Assembly (NCBI RefSeq): GCF_041734735.1
Contig: NC_134878.1
Coordinates: 38,600,495-38,664,494, forward strand
Direction: 5' to 3'
Origin: Babylonia areolata
Taxonomy: Eukaryota; Mollusca; Gastropoda; Neogastropoda; Buccinidae
DNA: 64,000 nt
Shown: piece by piece, positions 47,250 through 56,839 of the stretch
Position numbering within the stretch: the first letter of the stretch is position 1
Layout: each line of letters begins with the position of its first letter
Translations under genes and position numbers: made by a program
The notes under the pieces: model-generated
Seen by the model: only the letters and a program-made list of their open reading frames with translations
The model's database searches: none
Told to the model about the DNA's origin: nothing

Positions 47250-49210
47250 TAATCATATCTAGTCCACAGGCTTTTTCCCACCCTCTTGGCGGAGAGCTCT
47301 CATCATCCCTGTACCAAAACCAGGAAAAGACCTATCTAACCCTTCAAATTACTGCCAAATTGCACTGACCAGCTGCATATGTAAACTAATGGAAAAGATT
47401 GTCAATGGTAGACAGATGTGGAAACTAGAGACCAATGGCTTATTGGCGAAAGAAGAGTGTGGTTTCTGCAAGCTTCAGTCTACCATTGACTATCTAGTCT
47501 GTCTGGAAACCACAGACAGAAACGCTTCCATGAACAAGCAGCATGTTGTGACCATATTTGTTTTTTATTTGGAAAAAGCTTATGATACCACCTGGAAATT
47601 TGGCATTTTCTCTGATCTTTACAACCTCAGCTTTGAAGGACACTTCCCCCCATTTGTCTACAGTTTATTACAAAACCAACAGGTCCAGGTGAGGGCGGCA
47701 CCACTCTTTCCAACATACAAGAGCAGGAGCTGGGTGTTCCACAAGGGAGCATTCTGTCACCTTCTCTCTTCAGCATTAAAATTGACATCTTCCAGTCGGT
47801 CCAGAAGGGATGAGATAGCTCTTTGTGGATGATTTTGCTGTATACCAAACTGGTAGTACTTAGCCAGCAGCCAGCAATGGCTCCAGCTCTGCAGAGATAA
47901 AATTCAGCATTGGGCAGAGGAGAACGGTTTCACCTTTACTCCTACCAAAGCTCAATGTATCATTTTCACAACTTTCAACAATTCTTTGTGGATCCTGAAA
48001 TCCATCTGGGAAAATCCTCCTCCTGGGCAGTTAGGGGAGCCAAATTTCTGGGGATCATTTTTGACGAGAAGCTAAATTTCCTGTCACATTAAACAGTTGA
48101 AAACCTGCCAAAAAGTTCTGAACATCCTCCTAGTTTTAGCACACACGGACAGGGGCACTGATAGGATAACTTTATTTCACCTTTACAGAGCCCTGGTCTG
48201 CCACAAATTTCCCACATTTCTGAAAATCTTTACTGATGGTTTGAATTCGGAAGAAGTTGTCGCTGCGTCTACATTTAATTCTGCATTTAATTCTGCCTTT
48301 CCTGACCAGTCCTCAACAAAACACATTCTGACTGACAGCTCAGTTTATACTGTGGAACTGACCGCACTGGTTCTGGCATTAAAAATGGTTCTTCGAGCAA
48401 AACACAAGCGTTAAATGATTTTTTTTTTTTTTTTTTTTTGACTTGTCAACCCAGGAGGTGATTGCTTGCAGGAATCTGACACATCCAAAACTGCTTGAAT
48501 TTTTTTTCATTTTTACACAAGCAAAGGGTATGATGTTTTGGCCTGGGTTCTGGGCCATGTTGGCATTCAAGGTAATGAAATGGCAGACCAGCTGGCCAAG
48601 AACGCCATAAAAGAAATATTATCAAAATCCTGCGTACCATACACAGACATGATGCAGAAAGTGAACACTTACTTCAAGATCTTTGGCAAGTGGAGTGGAA
48701 CACCCAGATGAACAAAAGGCTGTTCCAAATTCATCCTGACCGAAAAGAGATCCATCTGTTGTGAAGAATCGTAAGGGGAAGTCTGTGCTGTGCAGATTGC
48801 ACACAGGGCACACTTTTCTTACTTATTCTTGTTAAAATGGGAGAAGGCCTCCGATGTATTCCCTGTGACGAGCCTCTCACTGTGAAACACATGGTCATTG
48901 ATTGGTGGGATCTGTATGACATTAGATGCAGACATTACACGGCAGATTCTCTGAAGACTTTGTTCTGTGATGTTCCTCTGTGGATACAAATCAACTTGTT
49001 GAAAGAAGTGAACATTTAAAAAAAATCAGATTTGAATACTTTTAATGCTGGAAGTTTAAAAAAAAAACTTTTTGAGTGAAAAGATTGAAGGAGTGATTAG
49101 TTTTTACTGTACTTTTTACCTTTGATTTGAAGTAGATGCTAACGTGGTGATAGCCTTGAGATGGCCTTAGTGGTTGGTGAGGCTTTAAGCACCATAATTT
49201 GATTTGATTT
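47250..49210 (+). mobile_element. LINE G: jockey/I-like LINE fragment with RT and RNase H
   Basis: Plus strand, within the MCPH1 intron. RT pieces are RRALIIPVPKPGKDLSNPSNY (about 47290-47350), LTSCICKLMEKIVN, FVFYLEKAYDTTW, and a GIFSDLYNL/QQVQVRA stretch. RNase H pieces are LTDSSVYTVELTALVLALK (about 48330-48390) and WVLGHVGIQGNEMADQLAKN (48545-48600). The 3' part recurs as fragments at 49215-49335 and 58150-58500. A poly-T tract at 48419-48440 sits inside it. There are many stops and frame changes, so it is old and inactive. It ends in a TTTGATTTGATTTATT-type tail near 49210. Confidence 0.75.
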
Positions 49211-49214
49211 ATTA

Positions 49215-49335
49215 TTTTTTCTGTGATTTCGATCACCTGCAGGAATCTGGCACATCCGAAACTTCCTGATAATTAAGAAACTTTTACACTTGTAACAAGC
49301 AGAGTGTATGACATCATTTTAGCCTGGGTTCTGGG
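49215..49335 (+). mobile_element. LINE G fragment 2
   Basis: CTGCAGGAATCTGGCACATC through GCCTGGGTTCTGGGCCAT repeats the text of LINE G at 48465-48560. It ends exactly where LINE D2 begins. Confidence 0.75.
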
Positions 49336-50208
49336 CCATCCCACAGGGATGTGTTCTATCCCCACTGTTGTACTCACTATTTACACATGACTGTGCAGTT
49401 GAAAATGAATGTAACACCATGGTCAAGTTTGCAGACGATACTACTCTAGAAAGGCTGATTGTGGACAGTGATGAGTCAAAATATAGGGAAGAAGGACTGG
49501 AACTTGTCAGCTGGTGTGATCAAAACAACTTAGAACTCAACATATCAAAAACAAAAGAATTAATTTTAGATTTCAGGAAAACTAGATCTGACCCCATACC
49601 ACTTGTCATTAAAGACATGCAAGTAGAGATCATCAGCGAATTTAAATTTCTTGGACTGATCATATCCAACAATTTGAAATGGGAGAAAAATACGGAAAAA
49701 ATTGTTAAGAAAGAACAACAGCACCTGTTCTTTCTCCGGCGCCTCAAAAAGTTCGGAATTAAAAAGAAATCATGGTTGATTTCTACCGAGCAGTCATTGA
49801 AAGTGTGCTAACCTTCACTATTACTGTTTGGTATGGAAACATTTCCAAGGCAGAATTTGCAGCCCATAACAGAATTGTAAAAACTGCCACCAAGATTACT
49901 AGGGCTGATCTACCTTCTCTAGACAATATATATTGTAAGTGGCTACTCAAAAAATCAAAATCAATCAGCCAGTACGAATCACATCCAGCTTTTGGGATTT
50001 TCGAGATGCTCCCTTCTGGTCGACGGTACAGAAGTATAAGGACGAAAACCAATCACTTCACCAATAGCTTTTTCCCCAAAGCAGTCAGTACCCTGTCTCT
50101 CGAACAAATCCAGTATGATAAATTGAATTGTGCAATCAACAACCAGCTACCTGAAGATCTCTAGTCATCAGCCCCATCCACATGTAATATGTGGCTTCTG
50201 TTCAAACA

Positions 50209-50261
<53 letters not shown>

Positions 50262-50465
50262 GTGTGTGTGTGTGCATGTGTGCGTGCATGTGTGAGAATG
50301 CACAAGTTTTTGTATGGATATGTATCCTAATTTCAACTGTATCTGTGTTTGTGTATGATTTTCGATTTATGTTCGTACATTGTTATGTACTATCCCCCCC
50401 AATATTCATTGTGACCCCAGTACACTTGGTAATAAAGACATATTCTATTCTATTCTATTCTATTC
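49336..50465 (+). mobile_element. LINE D2: 5'-truncated plus-strand copy of LINE D
   Basis: Starts inside the RT at PQGCVLSPLLYSLFTHDC and reads KFADDTTLERL, LVSWCDQNNLELNISKTKEL, FKFLGLIISNNLKWE, then TVWYGNISKAEF and ESHPAFGIFEMLPSGRRYRS, ending SLEQIQYDKLN. The 3' UTR has (AG)n and (TG)n tracts and ends GGTAATAAAGACAT followed by (ATTCT)n at 50443-50465. Two long frames (49368-49811 and 49772-50164) cover most of it with one frame slip, so it is younger than LINE D at 37588-40840. Confidence 0.9.
50216..50290. repeat. AG and TG microsatellites
   Basis: (GA)n at about 50216-50258 followed by a TG tract, in the 3' UTR of LINE D2. Confidence 0.95.
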
Positions 50466-50489
50466 TTTTTCCTTTTTTTTTTTTTTTTT

Positions 50490-50905
50490 TCCCCTGCCCC
50501 ATCATCTGCACCGTTTCAGTGGCATTACTCCCACGCCGCTCATTTAGATTCCCCCATACACGGCCACACCTGGGTTTGTCCGTCACAGTTCCAGATTCGG
50601 CAGTCTGCAGGGAACGACCGATGTTAGGTCGCCAGGAGACCACACACCAGAGGAGACCCTGCACTGCCCATGAGTCACTTCAGTGATGTTCAGTGGTGCC
50701 TGTTCTGATTTAACATACTTAGGACACCACCTACTAAGCCCCCTACTAATGACAATAATGGCTTAGTCGCGGAGCCAGACTGACTGAGCGTCCCCCCAGA
50801 GTGGAGACTGCCACCACGTCCCTCAAACAACAGCACCCCATGAATCTGCTGACACTGAAGAGATTGACAAGACTCGCCCAAAGCACGGAAGCGGAGGGGC
50901 ATTGA
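50490..50905 (+). repeat. dispersed repeat R, full copy 2
   Basis: Reverse-orientation copy of 41930-42390, sharing GGTGCCTGTTCTGATTTAAC, ACTTAGGACACCACCTACTA, GGCTTAGTCGCGGAGCCAGA and GATGTTAGGTCGCC. It sits directly after the (ATTCT)n tail and poly-T of LINE D2. Confidence 0.65.
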
Positions 50906-51348
50906 CCTGTCTCAAGTCTGTCATTTTTATCAGAATTGCTGGAAAATTGTATTGCCTCAACTCTTCACTCATCTGGAACAAAATCGTTTACTTAATTCTC
51001 ACCAGTCAGCTTATAGATGTGGTCTTAATTGCAAAACAACCCATCTTAGAATAGTGAATCACTGAATGATTTGCTTTCTGGGTTTAATGAAGATAGGATA
51101 TCTGTTCTCGCTCTTTTAGACTTGTTAGCAGCTTTTGACACTATCAACCACTCTATCCTCTTGAAGAGACTTTAAACTTTTTTTGATATTTGTGACACTG
51201 CACAGATCTTGCACAGAAAGTGTGTGTAAATGGTAGATATTCTAGTGTATTTGCCTTAAGATATGGTGTCCCACAGGGGTCCGTCCTAGGTCCTGTTCTT
51301 TTCATGCTGTATGCGGCTCCTGTGTCATCATGTGATGTTGCATGAGAG

Positions 51349-51358
51349 CTTTGCTGAT
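51349..51358 (+). repeat. target-site duplication of the SINE (left copy)
   Basis: CTTTGCTGAT, repeated exactly at 51860-51869. Removing the SINE and one copy restores the FADD codons of LINE H. Confidence 0.85.
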
Positions 51359-51859
51359 TGATTCATTGATTGATTGATGTGGATACTTCTAGAGCACCTA
51401 CCCTCAGTCGGAGACCAAGCTCTAAATGCTTTACAAACATGAGGTCATTTGCACAACAAGCCGCCACTGGGCACTCATCATTTGTTTCCTGTGTCATTCA
51501 ATCAGATTTTAGGCACACACACATACACATTCGGACAAACATGTAACATTTTACGTGTATGACCGTTTTGTTTATTTACCCCACCATGTTGGCAGCCATA
51601 CTCTGTTTCGGGGGTGTGCATGCTGGATATGTTCTTGTTTCCATAACCCACTGAACACTGACATGGATTACAGGATCTTTAATATGCGTATTTGGTCTTC
51701 TGCATGTGTATACACTGAAGGGGGTTTAGGCACTAGCAGGTCTGCACATATGTTGACCTGGGAGATTGGAAAAATCTCCACTAGGTACCGTCACTGATGT
51801 TCGAACCCTGGATCCTCAGATTGAAAGTCCCAACGCTTAACCATTCAGCTATTGCTTTG
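51359..51859 (-). mobile_element. complete tRNA-type SINE (about 500 bp)
   Basis: Minus strand: a tRNA-like head at the right (A box near 51839-51850, B box AGGGTTCGAAC at about 51799-51809) is followed by a long body with TGGAAACAAGAACATATCCA and a TATGGCTGCCAACATGG phrase, and ends in a (CAAT)n tail read as TGATTGATTGAT at 51363-51376. A 10-bp target duplication flanks it. The large conserved body suggests one of the core-domain SINE types known from molluscs, which I cannot name from sight. Confidence 0.8.
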
Positions 51860-52587
51860 CTTTGCTGATGACATTCGACTTTATCAGTCGGCTTCCATAG
51901 CTGAATTTGATGCACTGGTGACTCAAACACTGGAGTGCATTGCTGACCTAAAGGACTAGATGACTCTCAATAACTAAGTGCAACTAAATGACAATTAGAC
52001 TGAATTTATGATAGCCTGTCCAAAGAAGTTTCATCAACATCTTTCCTTTCCTGATTCTGTTCTGATCAGTAGCACATCTGTTTCGCTTTCTCCTTCTTTT
52101 CACAGTCTTGGTGTAATCCTAGACCAGTCCTTTCCTTCTAACAGCACATTTGGAATATCTGTAAAGTTGCCTATTTGGAACTGCATAGAATCAGTTCTAT
52201 CCACCACTATCTCTGAACTGATGAAACCAATACACTTGTATGCGCTCTGGTTCTCTCAAGATTGGATTACTGCAATTCTCTTTTGGCCAGCCTTTCCAAA
52301 TATCTGTTAGACAGACTTAACAAATTCAGAATAACACTGCCAGACTCATTTGCAGAGCTAAATTTGACCATGTTTCTCCTCTCCTTCAGTCTTTCCGCTG
52401 GTTGCTCGTTTCTGATCAAATAGACGAAAAGCTACCACTCTGACCTTTTTTTGCAGTCAACATATATGACCCCAAGTGTCTTTCTGAACTCCTCCATATC
52501 TATACTCTGTCTTGCCAGCTCCATTCTTCCTTGATCCTGGACTTCTCAGGATACATCACATCAGAAGTAAGACCTATGGACACAGTT

Positions 52588-52856
52588 TTTTGACTCACTT
52601 GTGTAAACAAAGTGAGTCTATGTTTTAACCCGGTGTTCGGTTGTCTGTGTGTGTGTGTGTGTCTGTGTGCCCATGGTAAACTTTAACATTGACATTTTCT
52701 CTGCAAATACTTTGTCAGTTGACACCAAATTAGGCATAAAAATAGGAAAAATTCAGTTCTTTCCAGTCATCTTGTTTAAAACAATATTGCACCTCTGGGA
52801 TGGGCACAAAAAAATAAACAAGAGAGGCAAGGCCTTCAAGACTCACTTGTGATAAA
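52588..52856 (+). mobile_element. GACTCACTTGTG family, short copy
   Basis: Starts TTGACTCACTTGTGTAAACA with a subterminal GTGAGTC that pairs with the end to form a hairpin. It passes through the CA tract, AATTAGGCATAAAAATAGG, and GCACCTCTGGGATGGGCACA, then jumps to the opposite end CAAGAGAGGCAAGGCCTTCA, AGACTCACTTGTGATA. The middle third seen in longer copies is absent, so this is an internally deleted derivative. Confidence 0.7.
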
Positions 52857-53064
52857 TTAAGTCCCCTAGCATTAATTACAGAGTAATTTCCCTTTTTTAC
52901 TATCTGCACCAAAACGTTTGCAAAATAAATAAAAATTCCATGCTTAGCAAAAGAAGTTCCTGTTTGAACAAAAAATGATAAAAATGACTCCTCTTGTTGT
53001 TGTGTCAGAGTAAGAGGTCAAAGTGCCAAGTTTAGAGAATACAAAAAATATAAATATAACAGTA
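52857..53064 (-). mobile_element. GACTCACTTGTG family, longer copy, left part
   Basis: AATTAAGTCCCCTAGCATTA through ACAAAAAATATAAATATAAC, matching 28003-28207. It is interrupted at 53063-53064 (TA) by the pogo-type transposon and resumes at 55898. Confidence 0.75.
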
Positions 53065-53074
53065 CCGTAATATC

Positions 53075-53141
53075 CCTAGCAAACGCCCACCCCCCCTCCA
53101 CAGAGTTTTGGGGCAAAATGGGGGGGTGGGCGTTTGCTAGG
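53075..53141. repeat. perfect 22-bp stem hairpin at the transposon's left end
   Basis: Arms 53075-53096 (CCTAGCAAACGCCCA plus seven C) and 53120-53141 are exact reverse complements with a 23-base loop. The right terminus has only imperfect counterparts (55797-55818 and 55851-55888). Confidence 0.95.
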
Positions 53142-53396
53142 TAGACAGCCATTACACAAAAAATAATTATAACTTTAGTTAAAAGGAAAAGGTGAGCGAC
53201 TGTCCTTCTAGTTGTTTTATGCTGATGTACGCAAATGTTGCCATTCTACATTGCAATTTTCTTGTGTCCTCGGCAGTGCGAATTTCTTTTTATTTTCCCG
53301 ATTTCTGTCGTTGTGTCGGGCGTTTTTGTAAGAATATTAAACATGTGAGGCTGAAGCCCGAGCAAAAAAAAGAAATATGAACGAAAAAAAAACACA

Positions 53397-53431
<35 letters not shown>

Positions 53432-53544
53432 GCGCGCGCGCAAATTTGGTAAATATGATGTACAGAGACAGCAACACTGTGGCAATAAAGAGAGAGGTTT
53501 GACGGAGAGAGAGAGAGAGAGGGGGAGTGCGCGCGGGGGAGGGG

Positions 53545-54300
53545 GGTGCGTATGTTTTCCATTCAAATCTAAATCAAATGCAACTTTTGTCATAAGAATA
53601 AGTTGACTTTTTGTTTTTTTTTCTGTTTCGCGTTTTCTGTTTTCCAATACCCAACAATACACAGTTGTGTCTTTTTGAATATGTTTAGGTAGCTCTACAT
53701 TAAGGTATATCAACATAAAGCGCATTGTCTCATAAAATATGAGAACGATTTTTGAAGGAATTATACATTATGAAAAATAAACAATAAACAATCCTTGTGA
53801 AACTAAAAATTAACTGTCTGTATGATAAAAGAGAAAAAAATCGTAAAATATTTTTCCAGTTCTCAGACACAAACATATCTGTCTGGAAGTCTGGCAAACA
53901 AGACGTTCGGTTAAGTCCTTCAAAATCTAAGTCCAAAGCAAATGTTAACATAATAATATTATTCTTTTCTGTTCCACTTTCCCTTCCATTTCTACCATTT
54001 CCCAACAGTTAATGCATGGTCTGTCTTTTTGAATATGTTTAGTTACATTGCTAGGTATGTCAACATGAAGCACATTGTCTCAGTCAAATATGAGAACAGT
54101 TTGATTTGCAGGAATTATACACTGTGACAACTAAACGGAAACTTTTTTTCTCGTGAAACAAAAAATCAACTGTCTGTACTATGAATAAGGAGAAAACCCA
54201 GTCAAAACGATTCTCCCAATTTTCAGACACATGAACACACAATCTCTTGTCTGGAAGTCGGGTGAACAAAGCGTTCAGTTAAGTCCCTGAAAATCAACAT
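53545..54300 (-). repeat. diverged tandem modules in the transposon 3' region
   Basis: The last codons of the transposase plus its 3' UTR occur as tandem, diverged copies. DNDVDFQGLN lies at about 54276-54305 (true end), ALDLDFEGLN at about 53910-53940 and AFDLDLNGKH at about 53555-53585. Each is followed by related noncoding text such as TTTTTGAATATGTTTAGTTA and TATGAGAACAGTTTGATT. Unit length is about 360 bases. Divergence between units suggests that the duplications are older than this insertion. Confidence 0.7.
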
Positions 54301-55591
54301 CATTGTCTTCACTTTCATCCCCACTCGAAGCGTCTTCAGGAACCTCACCGTTGTCTTCGTCGTGAGGGAGGAAAGCGCCAATTTCATCTGGAAACCACTC
54401 AAGTGTTTCGTCGTCTTGAGAACCATCCAAGGCATTTGAAATGGCGCACCTGAGAAAGGCCTTCACGATCGTGTCGGGCCGGATGTTCTCCCACGCAGTG
54501 CTGACCCAGTTGAGGACGTCTTGCCTTGTAGGCTGTCTGAGGTTGCCAGCAGCTGTGGGGGGTCTTGGTTGTCTCATCCACTTAACCCAGCAGTCCCTGA
54601 TGCCATCTTTGAAAGGTTTGCTGAGACCGACATCGACTGGTTGGGCCAAAGGGGTGCAGCCTTCAGGCACAAAGACCGTGTCCACCTGTTGTGCATCAAA
54701 CGCTCCTCTGACCTCTGGCATCCTGTGAGCGTTGTAGCAGTCCAGAACAAGGAGGCGACGCTCATCTGATGGTCCAAGAACACGATGAATCCAGGTGAGA
54801 ATGGTGTGTCTTGTCATCCATCCATTTGCAGTGGCACTCAACTGCACATTGTCAGGCACTCTCAACTGGAGATGGACGCAAGGTGGAATGCGCCCTTCTC
54901 TCTCCCGCAATATGACAAAAGCTGGAAACTTTGTACCATCTGCTGCTGCTAGGAGTGCCACTGTGAAGCCTCGTTTTTCCGCCTTGGTGCTTTTGACACG
55001 CACTTGCTTTACTCCTTTCAGGCTGTTGGTGTGGGATGGCAGCATATCAAACCGCACCATCGTCTGGTCCATGTTCATGACGTGCGACAGAGGGTAGCCA
55101 TGGCGATGACGAAGTCGGAGAATATTTCGACGGAACTGAAGAAGTTGATCTTGGAAGTCAGCAGGAATCTTTTGGCTGGCAGTGGTTCCTCGTCGAGTTG
55201 TCACCGTGTGTCGCTGTTTCCAGCGCTTGAGCCACATGTGTGATGCTGCAAAGCCCTGCACGTTGAAAGCACCTGCCAGCTCTATTGCCTTTCGCTGTAA
55301 ATCCTTGTTTCTCACCACACGCCCTTCAGCTCGTTCCTCCTCCAAGAACTAGAAAACGGCTTGGTCAAGCTCTTCAGACCTAACTGGCGGTCCATGAGAT
55401 AACTTTCTTTTGCCTTTCTCCTTTCCGTACTGTTGCTGTAGAATATGCCTGTTTTCTCTCCACTCTCTTATTCTTTTTCTGTCCACAGAAAATTCTCTAG
55501 CACATTCTGAAACGTTGCCAGCTGCTTCATTGTCAAGATATCTAAGTGCTTTCAATTTGAAAAATACCGTGTAAGAGTTGTTTTTCGGCAT
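54275..55591 (-). pseudogene. pogo/Tigger-type transposase, interrupted by one in-frame TAG
   Basis: Likely start is the ATG giving MPKNNSYTVFFKLKALRY, about 15 codons after an upstream ATG. Domains in order: a psq/Brinker-like helix-turn-helix (residues about 5-55, with SVDRKRIREWRENR), a CENP-B-type HTH (about 70-130, with ASHMWLKRWKQRH), and a DDE catalytic domain. Catalytic Asp blocks are MNMDQTMVRFDM, LLVLDCYNAHRMPEV and QPVDVGLSKPFKDG, the usual D-D-D pattern of pogo. The C-terminus is acidic (DNGEVPEDASSGDESEDNDV). The only defect seen is a TAG at 55349-55351 between the two HTH regions; the frame is otherwise open for about 440 codons. It is therefore a young copy. Read-through or a recent mutation cannot be told apart here. 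Confidence 0.9.
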
Positions 55592-55897
55592 GTTCTTTTT
55601 TACGCTCAATGACTCCCCTATCTTCACAATCAAACGTTATAATCATCAAAACGTCACTAAAAACAGATTTGACGCAAGTGTGTGCATGCGTATTTAAAAA
55701 GGCTAGGTTCAGCATGGGAGAAGAGGGGCTGGAAGTCGGACATCGAATTGATGGGATGGGTGAGGGGGGTGGGGGGGGGCGAATGAGGGGGGCAAGGGGT
55801 GGGCGTTTGCCAGGTAGTTACCTTTCTGCACGAATTTTAGCAGAAAGTGGGTGGTGGGCGTTTGCTACATACTGGGCGTTTGCTAGGGATATTACAG

Positions 55898-56158
55898 TAA
55901 ATGCAGTTTGCATATAATTAGGCTTCTTTCTTTTTTTTTGTGCCCATCCCAGAGGTGCAATATTGTTTTAAACAAGATGACTGGAAAGAACTGAATTTTT
56001 CCTATTTTTATGCCAAATTTGGTGTCAACTGACAAAGTATTTGCAGAGAAAATGTCAATGTTAAAGTTTACCACGGACACACAGACACACACACAAACAC
56101 ACAGACAACTGAACACCGGGTTAAAACATAGACTCACTTTGTTTACACAGGTGAGTCA
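55898..56158 (-). mobile_element. GACTCACTTGTG family, longer copy, right part
   Basis: Resumes AATGCAGTTTGCATATAATT after the pogo insertion and runs through CCCAGAGGTGCAATATTG and the CA tract to GACTCACTTTGTTTACACAG, GTGAGTCAA. Confidence 0.75.
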
Positions 56159-56535
56159 AAAATGAAGCCTAATTATATGCAAACTGCATTTACAGTTATA
56201 TTTATATTTTTTGTATTCTCTAAACTTGGCACTTTGATCTGATATTCTGACCCAACAACAAGAGCAGTCATTATTATCATTTTTTGTTCAAACAGGAACT
56301 TCTTTTGCTAAACATGAAAGTTTCATTTATTTTGCAAACGTTTTGGTGCAGATAGTAGAAAAGGGAAATTACTCTGTAATTAATGCTGAGGGACTTAATT
56401 TGCTTTAAACTGATCTTTCTCATCTTAAATGACATTTTGAAATTATACTCAATACATAAAAAGCTTGGATTTTTTTTATTTTTATTTTTAGTGTATCACA
56501 AGTGAGTCTTGAAGGCCTTGCCTCTTGTTGTTTTT
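56159..56535 (+). mobile_element. GACTCACTTGTG family, third copy (inverted half)
   Basis: Begins GAAGCCTAATTATATGCAAA and reads through CTTGGCACTTTGATCTGATA, GGGAAATTACTCTGTAATTA and AATACATAAAAAGCTTGG to GTGTATCACAAGTGAGTC, TTGAAGGCCTTGCCTCTTG. It supplies the complement of the preceding copy, so 55898-56535 is a near-palindromic pair. Confidence 0.7.
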
Positions 56536-56539
56536 TTTA

Positions 56540-56839
56540 CGATCGCCAAAGACATGGAACAAGCTTCGTGTGCACATGCATCTGTTTATGTATGTTTGTG
56601 TTTGTGTGTGCCTATGTGTGCATATTTGTTGAGGGTAGCTGCTATGTACTTATGTATGTTAAAATATATGTATGCATTGTGTGTGTGTGTATGTGTGTTT
56701 ATTTTTTTAGTAACATTTTGGTGTGTGTATGTAGCATTGATGTAATGTGTTATGTAAACAAAAGTGTTTTGTAAAGCACCGAGATCAGATTTCTGGATAG
56801 TGTGCAATATTAGTATCCATTATTATTGTTATTGTTGTT
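56540..56839 (-). repeat. dispersed repeat T, reverse copy
   Basis: Reverse-strand counterpart of 24087-24430. GTTATGTAAACAAAAGTGTT and GTAAAGCACCGAGATCAGAT lead into an ATTATTATTGTTATTGTTG tail. It contains TG tracts where the other copy has CA. Confidence 0.65.

Larger units (their letters stand above)
50930..52588 (+). mobile_element. LINE H: L2/CR1-like RT remnant, split by a SINE
   Basis: Plus-strand blocks: LALLDLLAAFDTINHSILLKRL (about 51100-51170; the first two Asp of the RT motif lie here), YGVPQGSVLGPVLFMLY (about 51262-51315) and FADDIRLYQSASIAEFDALV (51851-51930), the last interrupted after its first Asp by the SINE at 51359-51859. Then come SLGVILDQSF and a decayed C-terminal region. 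Numerous stops are present. It abuts the GACTCACTTGTG family copy at 52589. Confidence 0.8.
53065..55897 (-). mobile_element. complete pogo/Tigger-type DNA transposon (2833 bp)
   Basis: Flanked by a TA duplication (53063-53064 and 55898-55899), as expected of the Tc1/mariner/pogo superfamily. The ends are inverted repeats of 25 bases with one mismatch: CCGTAATATCCCTAGCAAAC then GCCCA on the left, CTGTAATATCCC... on the right. The 10-mer AGCAAACGCC (or its complement, with one T/C variant) recurs five times near the ends. One minus-strand transposase gene is inside. The insertion splits a GACTCACTTGTG element whose uninterrupted form is seen at 28200-28215. It sits in the large MCPH1 intron. 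Confidence 0.93.
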
